In this document: piece after piece, positions 57,485-64,000 of the stretch
Numbering within the stretch: position 1 is the stretch's first letter
Layout of the letters: each line of letters opens with the position of its first letter
NCBI RefSeq assembly: GCF_001425005.1
Contig: NZ_LMDB01000003.1
Span: 264 to 64,263 of the forward strand
DNA: 64,000 nucleotides
Direction: 5' to 3'
From: Duganella sp. Root336D2
Lineage (GTDB): Bacteria; Pseudomonadota; Gammaproteobacteria; Burkholderiales; Burkholderiaceae_D
Position numbers and translations under genes: made by a program
The notes under the pieces: generated by a model
What the model saw: only the letters and a program-made list of their open reading frames with translations
The model's database searches: none
What the model was told of the DNA's origin: nothing

Positions 57485-57487
57485 AAC

Positions 57488-58051
57488 ATGTCCGGACACG
57501 GTTTCCACGTCCACGGCCCGCATGACCACGCCGTGGAACACGCAGCACACAGCAACGACAAATTCTCCGGCAACATCGCCGTGACAACGGCCATCCTGGC
57601 TACCGTGGGCGCCATCTTCGGCTACCAGGGCGGCGCTACGCAGAACGATGCAGCCCTGTTCAAGAACAATGCGGCCATCGCCAAGACCGAAGCGTCGAAC
57701 CGCTGGAACTACTACCAGGCCAAATCGTCCAAGCAAAACCTGGCGGAGCTGGCCATGCTGCTGCCAAACGCCGATGTGGAGAAGTTCAAGGCCGAGGTGC
57801 TGCGCTACAAGGAAGAGAAGGACGCCATCAAGAAGGATGCCGAGGGATGGGAAGCAAAATCGACCGACTGGGACCATAAATCGGATCACGCCCTGCACAA
57901 GCACCACCAGTGGGCACTGGCCACCACGGCCGAACAAATCGCCATTGCGTTGGCCGCGATCACCCTGCTGACCAACCGTAAATGGCTGATGTATGCCACC
58001 TACGGCGTGGCGGCGGTGGGCATCGGCCTGGGCGTGATTGCGTTGCTGTAA
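57488..58051 (+). CDS. DUF4337 membrane protein
   Basis: 187 residues. Histidine-rich N-terminus (SGHGFHVHGPHDHAVEHAAH), a membrane helix at ~28-48 (IAVTTAILATVGAIFGYQGG), a soluble helical middle (EVLRYKEEKDAIKKDAEGWE) and two C-terminal helices (IAIALAAITLLT, WLMYATYGVAAVGIGLGVIALL). It matches DUF4337 as I know it; function unknown. The His-rich start might bind metal. It is downstream of folA after three bases. Confidence 0.88.
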   Translation: MSGHGFHVHGPHDHAVEHAAHSNDKFSGNIAVTTAILATVGAIFGYQGGATQNDAALFKNNAAIAKTEASNRWNYYQAKSSKQNLAELAMLLPNADVEKFKAEVLRYKEEKDAIKKDAEGWEAKSTDWDHKSDHALHKHHQWALATTAEQIAIALAAITLLTNRKWLMYATYGVAAVGIGLGVIALL

Positions 58052-58062
58052 AGTTTTTTCCC

Positions 58063-58104
58063 CCGGGAGCGTAAATTCTGCGATACTCCCGGTCTTATTT
58101 TTTT
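58063..58104 (+). terminator. Terminator after DUF4337, upstream of the decarboxylase
   Basis: CCGGGAG (58063-58069) pairs with CTCCCGG (58086-58092) across a 16-base loop and is followed by TCTTATTTTTTT. It lies 30 bases before the next ATG, so it could also act as an attenuator of the decarboxylase leader. Confidence 0.65.
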
Positions 58105-58134
58105 GAGGCGCTTGGTCGCGCCTGGAGACCATCG

Positions 58135-60390
58135 ATGAAATTCCGCTTCCCCATCGTCATCATTGACGAGGATTTCCGTTCCGAGAACACGTCCGGCCTG
58201 GGTATTCGTGCCCTGGCCGCGGCGATGGAAAATGAGGGCATGGACGTCCTGGGCGTGACCAGTTACGGCGACCTGGCGCAATTTGCGCAGCAGCAGTCGC
58301 GCGCCTCCGCTTTCGTACTGTCGATCGACGACGAAGAGTTCGGCGGCGGCACGCCGGAGGAAACCGACAACGCACTGAAATCGCTGCGCGCGTTTGTCGA
58401 AGAAATCCGCTACAAGAACGCTGACATCCCGATCTACCTGTACGGTGAAACCCGCACTTCGCGCCATATCCCTAACGATATCCTGCGCGAGCTGCACGGC
58501 TTCATCCACATGTTCGAGGACACCCCGGAATTCGTGGCGCGCCACATCATCCGCGAAGCCAAGTCCTATCTGGACAGCCTGGCGCCGCCATTCTTCCGTG
58601 CCCTGGTGCACTACGCGAACGACGGCTCCTACTCCTGGCACTGCCCGGGCCACTCCGGCGGCGTGGCGTTCCTGAAGTCGCCGATCGGCCAGATGTTCCA
58701 CCAGTTCTTCGGCGAGAACATGCTGCGCGCCGACGTCTGCAACGCGGTGGAAGAGCTGGGCCAGCTGCTGGACCACACCGGCCCGGTCGCCGCGTCCGAG
58801 CGCAACGCTGCCCGTATTTACAACGCCGACCACGCCTACTTCGTCACCAACGGCACCTCCACCTCCAACAAGATGGTGTGGCATTCGACCGTGGCCCCGG
58901 GCGACATCGTCGTGGTTGACCGTAACTGCCACAAGTCGATCCTGCACTCGATCATCATGTGCGGCGCGATCCCTGTGTTCCTGATGCCGACCCGGAACAA
59001 CCTCGGCATCATCGGCCCGATCCCGCTCGAGGAATTCACCATGGAGAGCATCGAGCGCAAGATCGCCAACAACCCGTTCGCCCAGGCTGCGGTGAACAAG
59101 AAGCCGCGCATCCTGACCATTACCCAGTCGACCTACGACGGCGTGGTCTACAACGTGGAAACCCTGCGCGAAATGCTGGACGGCAAGATCGACACCCTGC
59201 ACTTCGACGAAGCCTGGCTGCCGCACGCCACCTTCCACGATTTCTACAAGAATATGCACGCGATCGGCAAGGACCGCCCGCGCGCCAAGGAGTCGATGAT
59301 CTTCTCGACCCAGTCGACCCACAAGCTGCTGGCCGGCCTGTCGCAGGCTTCGCAGGTGCTGGTGCGTGACTCGGAGACTGTGAAGCTGGACAAGGATGCC
59401 TTCAACGAGGCGTACCTGATGCACACCTCGACTTCGCCGCAGTACTCGATCATCGCCTCCTGCGACGTGGCAGCAGCCATGATGGAAGCGCCGGGCGGCA
59501 CCGCCCTGGTGGAAGAGTCCATCCTGGAAGCGCTGGACTTCCGCCGCGCGATGAAGAAGATCGACGAAGAATGGGGCCAGGACTGGTGGTTCAAGGTCTG
59601 GGGTCCGGACAGCTTCGCCGAAGAAGGCATCGGCTCGCAGGAAGACTGGATCTTCACCGAAGACAGCAAGAAGTGGCACGGCTTCGGCGACCTGAAGGCG
59701 GGCTTCAACATGCTCGACCCGATCAAGGCCACCATCGTCAACCCGGGCCTGTCGCTGGACGGCCAGTTCGGCGAGACCGGCATCCCGGCGTCGATCGTGA
59801 CCAAGTACCTGGCGGAACACGGCGTGATCGTGGAGAAGTGCGGCCTGTACTCCTTCTTCATCATGTTCACCATCGGCATCACCAAAGGCCGCTGGAACAC
59901 GCTGCTGACCGCACTGCAACAGTTCAAGGACGACTACGACAAGAACGCCCCGATGTGGCGCATCCTGCCGGAGTTCTCGGCTGCCAACCCGCGTTACGAA
60001 CAAATGGGCCTGCGCGACCTGTGCCAGCAGATCCACGACTTCTATAAAGCCTACGACGTGGCGCGCCTGACCACCGAGATGTACCTGTCGGACATGGTGC
60101 CTGCAATGAAGCCGTCGGACGCTTTCGCCAAGATGGCCCACCGCGAAATCGAACGCGTGGCGCTGGACGACCTGGAAGGCCGTATCACCTCGATCCTGCT
60201 GACGCCTTACCCGCCGGGCATCCCGCTGCTGATCCCGGGCGAGCGCTTCAACAAGACCATCGTGGACTACCTGCGCTTCGCACGTGACTTCAACGAACGC
60301 TTCCCAGGCTTCGAGACCGACGTGCACGGCCTGGTCAAGCGCGAAGTGAACGGCCGCAAAGACTACTTCGTCGACTGCGTCAGGCAGTAA
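58135..60390 (+). CDS. Lysine/arginine/ornithine decarboxylase (fold III-like, CadA/AdiA class)
   Basis: 751 residues. A receiver-like N-terminal wing (FPIVIIDEDFRSENTSG to ~130), PLP core with WHCPGHSGGVAFLKSPIG, FVTNGTSTSNKMVWHS, DRNCHKSILHS, HFDEAWLPHATFHDFY and the PLP Lys in STQSTHKLLAGLSQAS, then the C-terminal domain (LLTPYPPGIPLLIPGERF). It decarboxylates a basic amino acid to a diamine, in acid resistance or polyamine synthesis. The exact substrate cannot be read. It has its own terminator and seems monocistronic. Confidence 0.93.
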   Translation: MKFRFPIVIIDEDFRSENTSGLGIRALAAAMENEGMDVLGVTSYGDLAQFAQQQSRASAFVLSIDDEEFGGGTPEETDNALKSLRAFVEEIRYKNADIPIYLYGETRTSRHIPNDILRELHGFIHMFEDTPEFVARHIIREAKSYLDSLAPPFFRALVHYANDGSYSWHCPGHSGGVAFLKSPIGQMFHQFFGENMLRADVCNAVEELGQLLDHTGPVAASERNAARIYNADHAYFVTNGTSTSNKMVWHSTVAPGDIVVVDRNCHKSILHSIIMCGAIPVFLMPTRNNLGIIGPIPLEEFTMESIERKIANNPFAQAAVNKKPRILTITQSTYDGVVYNVETLREMLDGKIDTLHFDEAWLPHATFHDFYKNMHAIGKDRPRAKESMIFSTQSTHKLLAGLSQASQVLVRDSETVKLDKDAFNEAYLMHTSTSPQYSIIASCDVAAAMMEAPGGTALVEESILEALDFRRAMKKIDEEWGQDWWFKVWGPDSFAEEGIGSQEDWIFTEDSKKWHGFGDLKAGFNMLDPIKATIVNPGLSLDGQFGETGIPASIVTKYLAEHGVIVEKCGLYSFFIMFTIGITKGRWNTLLTALQQFKDDYDKNAPMWRILPEFSAANPRYEQMGLRDLCQQIHDFYKAYDVARLTTEMYLSDMVPAMKPSDAFAKMAHREIERVALDDLEGRITSILLTPYPPGIPLLIPGERFNKTIVDYLRFARDFNERFPGFETDVHGLVKREVNGRKDYFVDCVRQ

Positions 60391-60408
60391 GCTCGTCCCG
60401 CAGAAAGA

Positions 60409-60444
60409 AGCCCGCACAGGACGCAAGTCCCTGCGGGCTTTTTT
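60409..60444 (+). terminator. Terminator of the decarboxylase gene
   Basis: AAGCCCGCA (60409-60417) pairs perfectly with TGCGGGCTT (60432-60440) and runs into six T. The interval 60445-60679 carries no gene; a TATAGT about 40 bases before 60680 is a possible -10 box of the sigma-54 activator gene. Confidence 0.85.
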
Positions 60445-60679
60445 GCATTCATGGCCGCCTCACGCTGGCGTTCAGGAGACGCCAACTGCGCAACCACGAG
60501 ATAGTTGAGTATTCCGCCAGCATTCAGATACTTTGAAATATGACTCTACCCGCCGACGGTCGTGCGGGCGATGCGATCGCCGACAGGGCGACAGCTGCGA
60601 TGCGCGATTGAGCAAGCTCAATCCAATGGACTGAGTTCGCTCTATAGTTGAACTTCAGTCCGCACCGAGGGGAGAATCT

Positions 60680-62017
60680 ATGGCGCTTTCAGCTTGCATT
60701 CTCGCGGCCGGGAAGGCGCCTGCAAATGCCAGCAACAAGCTGCGGATCGACCTGACCGACGCTGGAGTCTCCGTCCTCGAAGCGCCACAGGAAAGCGACG
60801 CTTCCATCCTCTTGTTCAAACACTGGGATAGCGAACTGGCCGCGACCTTGCATGTGGCGGGCGCGCGGCAGATGCTGGCCATCTGCTGCGAACCTGGCGA
60901 ACTGGCGGCCGACGCCATGTGGGAAGTTCTGGCAGCCGGGGCGTCCGACCTGCTCCTGTGGCGCAATGGCGAGGCAATCCTGCCGCAGGTCCTGGCTCGC
61001 CTGGAACGCTGGCAAAATGTCGCACAGCTCATGTCGTCCGACCGCATACGCGCTTGCCTGGTCGGGCAAAGTGCGCCGTGGCTGCACATACTGCAAAGCC
61101 TGGTCGAGGTGGCGGCCTTCACCGACTCCCCTGTCCTGATCACCGGCGAAACCGGGACCGGCAAAGACTTGCTGGCGCAAACCGTCCATCGCCTGCATGG
61201 GGGGCTGGGGCCGCTCACGGTGGTCGATTGCACCACACTGTCGCCAGAACTGGCCGGCAGCGAATTGTTCGGGCACGAGCGCGGCGCTTTCACCGGCGCC
61301 TACAGCGCGCGCGACGGCGCTTTCGCCGCTGCCAATGGCGGCGTGCTATTCCTCGACGAAGTGGGCGAGTTGCCGTTGCCGCTGCAGGCGCAGCTCCTGC
61401 GCGTGATCCAGGAGCAGCAATATCGTCGCGTCGGCAGCAATGACTGGCACCCAACGCGCTTCCGCCTGGTGTGCGCAACAAATCGGGACCTGGAGGCCGA
61501 AGTTGAGCGCGGGACCTTTCGCGCCGACCTTTACTACCGTATCGCGGCGTGGCGCTGCCGTACGCCACCGTTACGCGAACGGCAGGGCGACATCCTGCCG
61601 CTGGTGCAGCACTTCCTGCGCCAGTTGAGCGGGCACGATGTCGACCTCGATCCCGCCGTGCGCCAATACCTGCTCACCCGCAGCTACCCGGGCAATGTAC
61701 GCGACCTGCGGCAGACCGTGGCACGCATCTGGCATCGGCATATCGGCCCGGGGCCGCTCACCATCGGCGATGTACCAGCGGAAGACCGGCCGCCCGGAGG
61801 AGCATCATGCTGGCCAGATGCAGCTTTCCTGAGTGCCATCGGGCGTGCGGTGGACCTTGGAGTCAACCTTGCACGCATTGGCCAGGCGGCGACCGACACA
61901 GCGATCCAGCTCGTGCTGCAGCAGGAAGGCGACAACAACCAGCGCGCCGCGCTGCGGCTGGGCGTGACTGACAGGACATTGCAACTGCGCCGCAAGGCAC
62001 GCATTGCGCCTGCTTAG
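60680..62017 (+). CDS. Sigma-54-dependent transcriptional activator
   Basis: 445 residues. An atypical N-terminal ~130 residues (receiver-like fold without a clear phosphoacceptor Asp: ACILAAGKAPANASNKLRI), then a AAA+ domain: Walker A ITGETGTGKDLLAQ, GAFTGA loop in ERGAFTGAYSARDGAF, Walker B GGVLFLDEVGELPL, sensor and R-finger (RADLYYRIAAWR). The GAFTGA that touches sigma-54 is intact. The C-terminal Fis-like helix-turn-helix (QLVLQQEGDNNQRAALRLGV) is present. It converges on the unusual operon at 62024-64000 and is the nearest candidate regulator of that cluster. The target promoter was not located in the window. Confidence 0.9.
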   Translation: MALSACILAAGKAPANASNKLRIDLTDAGVSVLEAPQESDASILLFKHWDSELAATLHVAGARQMLAICCEPGELAADAMWEVLAAGASDLLLWRNGEAILPQVLARLERWQNVAQLMSSDRIRACLVGQSAPWLHILQSLVEVAAFTDSPVLITGETGTGKDLLAQTVHRLHGGLGPLTVVDCTTLSPELAGSELFGHERGAFTGAYSARDGAFAAANGGVLFLDEVGELPLPLQAQLLRVIQEQQYRRVGSNDWHPTRFRLVCATNRDLEAEVERGTFRADLYYRIAAWRCRTPPLRERQGDILPLVQHFLRQLSGHDVDLDPAVRQYLLTRSYPGNVRDLRQTVARIWHRHIGPGPLTIGDVPAEDRPPGGASCWPDAAFLSAIGRAVDLGVNLARIGQAATDTAIQLVLQQEGDNNQRAALRLGVTDRTLQLRRKARIAPA

Positions 62018-62023
62018 CCCTGT

Positions 62024-62752
62024 CTAAGCACGGCCAATCAGGCGCAGCAGGTTGCCGCCCAGGACCAGGGCTTCGTCCCCTGTCCCCAGTCGCAGCAAGC
62101 GGATCTTTTCCAGTTCCACGCCGGGATGCAGCCAGGGCCCGTCCGAACCGAACAAGATCTTGTGCGCACCAGCGCGGCGGATCGCCTGATCCAGCAGGTC
62201 GAAGCGCCGCACACCGGCAGTGTCCGTGTAGATATTCGGGTGCCTCGCCAAGTGGTCGATCAATGCCAGCTGCGCGGCCCAGTCGTCGGCAAAGCTGCCA
62301 AGATGGGGCAGGATGAAATTCACATCCGGATATTGCTCGGCCAGCAGCTCCGCCACCGATGTCACTCCGACCGGGTCGTACAGTACCGGCAGTCCAAAGC
62401 GGCGCGCCGCTTCACAGACTTCGCCGGTGATCGGCGCGTCGTGCCGATGCAGCTTGATGCCGGCAAAACCATACTGCTCCACCGCCTTGCGCACCAGCAC
62501 GGCGATCCGCCCTGCGTCGCGCCTGGCGTGCACGAAAGCGAACGCAAGGTAGCGCTCCGGCTGCGCCGCCACCAGGCGCGCCACGCCAGCGTTGGCGGCA
62601 CCGTAATCGGAATGGAAGGCGGCCAGCAGCACGGTGCGGTCGATACCGGCCTCCCTCGCGCGCCGGGCATACCGGCCCAGCGCGGCGTTACTGTCCCAAG
62701 GGCCGGTCAAGCCGTCACCGGGGCCGGCGTGGCAATGGCAGTCGATGATCAT
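62024..62752 (-). CDS. Amidohydrolase-family metal-dependent hydrolase (TIM barrel)
   Basis: 242 residues from ATG 62752. HxH metal ligands in MIIDCHCHAG, GIKLHRHDAP, NFILPHLGSF, and the Asp in ILFGSDGPWLHPG, a PF04909-like layout. It likely hydrolyses or decarboxylates a small carbonyl compound; substrate unknown. Its ATG overlaps the stop of the upstream GIY-YIG-like gene (ATGA), so the two are made together. Confidence 0.85.
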   Translation of the reverse strand: MIIDCHCHAGPGDGLTGPWDSNAALGRYARRAREAGIDRTVLLAAFHSDYGAANAGVARLVAAQPERYLAFAFVHARRDAGRIAVLVRKAVEQYGFAGIKLHRHDAPITGEVCEAARRFGLPVLYDPVGVTSVAELLAEQYPDVNFILPHLGSFADDWAAQLALIDHLARHPNIYTDTAGVRRFDLLDQAIRRAGAHKILFGSDGPWLHPGVELEKIRLLRLGTGDEALVLGGNLLRLIGRA

Positions 62753-63843
62753 GACTTGCCGAAGTGCGGGGCGTGGGTACGCAGGGCGTCCAGCACGGCA
62801 CGCCGCACTGCTTGCGGGCTGCCGTCGCTGTCGCCGGCCCCCTGTGCGGCGCTGCCGGCAATGCGCACGAAGCGGCGCGCCACCTCCAGCTCGCGGTCCA
62901 CTTCCGGCATTTCCTGGATTTCCATTTCCATTTCCAGAGCATTGCTTAGCGCCCCACCCAGCGCGCGGCCAAGCGCTGTGCCGACTCCGGGAATCGGGAT
63001 GAACGATCCCAGCGCGCCGCCGACAAACGGCAAGGCCTTCTTTGCAATCCCCTTCAGGATGCCACCCAGTGGCTTGGCGACTTTCTTGATGCCCTTCCAC
63101 ACGCCTTTGAACATCTTGCCGAGGAACTGTTCAAGTTCCTCTTCGCTTTGCACGCCCAGCAGCTCCATCGCCAGCTCCATTTCCTGCTGGGGGCTGAACG
63201 GGCCGTGCCGGCAGCGCTTGCAGCCGCAGGGCGCTGCATGCTCTTCGCCCAGCACTTCGAACTCCAGCTCCCGGCGCTGGTTGGTCAGTACGCCTTGGTG
63301 ATGCCGGAACATCGTGTCGTGCAAAATTCGTTCGCGCCGGCGGCGATCGGCGTCGTCCGCCAGGTTGGCCGCGATGTAGACGCTGACATCAGATGGCCGG
63401 ATGCCCATCATGCCGGCGCAGATGCGGTGCTGCGCCAGGCGCTGGCCCATGTGGCGGGCCTGGCCGCTGTAACCCCGGCGCTGGCCATTCACGGTGAATT
63501 CGAGGTAGTACAGTCCGGGTCCGTGTGTACGCGTATCGGCTGGTGCCCGGTCAAGCGTGGTAACCGGTGCATAGGCCGGTTGCAGGGCAAGCGGCATCCG
63601 CCCGACGGCCTGGGCGATGGTCGGCGGCAGTTCATTGTCGCCATCGCGGTCGCCCTCATCCGGACCCGGCTCGTCGCCGGCCGGCGGCTCAAGCAACGGT
63701 AGTGGCTCAAACACCGGCACACGGTAAGGCCAGCCTCCCCCAAACACTGGCGCTGGGCGCGATCTGCGGGCGGGACGCGCACGCGGCCGTCCCATTGCGC
63801 GGGCAGCTTTAGGCCGCCACTCAAATTCCATCGTCTCAAACAT
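62749..63843 (-). CDS. GIY-YIG-like domain protein with CxCxxC motif and glycine-rich amphipathic segment
   Basis: 364 residues. 1-75: basic, then proline-rich and acidic, probably disordered. 108-195: GIY-YIG-like fold with LYYLEF (112-116), GYSGQARHMGQRLAQHR (124-140; YSG in place of YIG, Arg135), Glu171 in RRRERILHD and Asn188 in LTNQRR, so the nuclease residues are all represented. 206-211: CGCKRC, a possible metal site. 245-300: lysine/glycine-rich amphipathic run (VWKGIKKVAKPLGGILKGIA, then LPFVGGALGSFIPIPGVGT) that could contact membranes. 314-364: a helical box (RELEVARRFVRIAG, HAPHF). I recall similar C-termini in uncharacterised proteins rich in EFE-type repeats. Upstream and downstream genes overlap it. 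Function unknown. Confidence 0.7.
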   Translation of the reverse strand: MFETMEFEWRPKAARAMGRPRARPARRSRPAPVFGGGWPYRVPVFEPLPLLEPPAGDEPGPDEGDRDGDNELPPTIAQAVGRMPLALQPAYAPVTTLDRAPADTRTHGPGLYYLEFTVNGQRRGYSGQARHMGQRLAQHRICAGMMGIRPSDVSVYIAANLADDADRRRRERILHDTMFRHHQGVLTNQRRELEFEVLGEEHAAPCGCKRCRHGPFSPQQEMELAMELLGVQSEEELEQFLGKMFKGVWKGIKKVAKPLGGILKGIAKKALPFVGGALGSFIPIPGVGTALGRALGGALSNALEMEMEIQEMPEVDRELEVARRFVRIAGSAAQGAGDSDGSPQAVRRAVLDALRTHAPHFGKS

Positions 63844-64000
63844 GCAGCACCTCCATCAGTTTTCCGATTGAGCGGGCGGCATATGCAACCTGCTGTGCGC
63901 TGTGGTCAGCCCGCAGCAACAAAGTCAGGATTTGCCTTGCCGGTGTTCCCTGCAACAGCACTTCAACGCCGGCCAGCGACAGTTCGTTTCTTAATGCCTG
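63836..64000 (-). CDS. Hypothetical protein, C-terminal fragment (continues beyond window)
   Basis: 54 codons are visible: ALRNELSLAGVEVLLQG, RQILTLLLRADHSAQQVAYA, RSIGKLMEVLHV. It is helical with short turns. Its stop overlaps the GIY-YIG-like ATG by eight bases, so it is part of the same operon. No family is recognised from this piece. Confidence 0.6.
   Translation of the reverse strand, partial: QALRNELSLAGVEVLLQGTPARQILTLLLRADHSAQQVAYAARSIGKLMEVLHV

Overview
The window reads as part of a chromosome from a GC-rich betaproteobacterium of the family Oxalobacteraceae (Massilia/Duganella-like). This rests on the character of the housekeeping proteins, the conserved dnaQ-rnhA-methyltransferase-gloB block, the many ATGA-type gene overlaps, and short intergenic G(3-4)-N5-C(3-4) palindromes. 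Genus and species cannot be fixed by eye.

Positions 1 to about 14,750 are an accessory region, visibly less GC-rich and full of broken genes. It opens with the end of an IS66-family element inserted into an RHS gene. Next comes a compact type VI secretion cassette: VgrG, a PGAP1/Tle4-like lipase effector, and a Tli4-like periplasmic immunity protein. Then follow remnants of a mobile element (3' end of an SMC/SbcC-like ATPase, a 17-codon stub), a sensor histidine kinase, and a run of small plus-strand genes that includes a Lar-like zinc-ribbon protein. The region ends with an SNF2-type helicase gene cut off exactly at its DEAH motif. It abuts a tRNA-Val(CAC) gene, a common island attachment site, but no integrase is visible.

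From 14,803 to about 30,000 the DNA is core chromosome: tRNA-Val, dnaQ, rnhA, a methyltransferase, gloB, an isomerase, malate synthase with a divergent LysR regulator, a cold-shock gene, an Hpt protein, upp, aidB, a GGDEF/EAL-HDOD signalling pair, an MFS transporter and aroC. From 30,200 to 48,500 lie a response regulator with an EAL output, a CBS protein, a MetY-like PLP enzyme with an alpha/beta hydrolase, YihY, and a long co-directional run: wrbA, DUF2069, FAD oxidase, DUF4124, FtsX-like permease, AttH-like protein, ABC exporter, threonine aldolase, RNA helicase and thyA.

Positions 48,545 to 60,390 carry an M48 peptidase, a chemoreceptor, a carAB pair, folA, DUF4337 and a large basic amino-acid decarboxylase. 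The CarB is the most striking protein in the window. Its C-terminal allosteric (MGS) domain is eroded, and a linker joins it to an extra ~160-residue domain resembling nucleoside 2-deoxyribosyltransferases. This looks like a paralogous, possibly repurposed carbamoyl-phosphate synthase.

The right edge (60,680-64,000) holds a sigma-54 activator facing an overlapping minus-strand operon. That operon encodes a metal-dependent amidohydrolase, an unusual GIY-YIG-like protein with a CxCxxC motif and a glycine-rich amphipathic stretch, and the 3' end of another unknown gene. It continues beyond the window and is the second candidate for an undescribed system.
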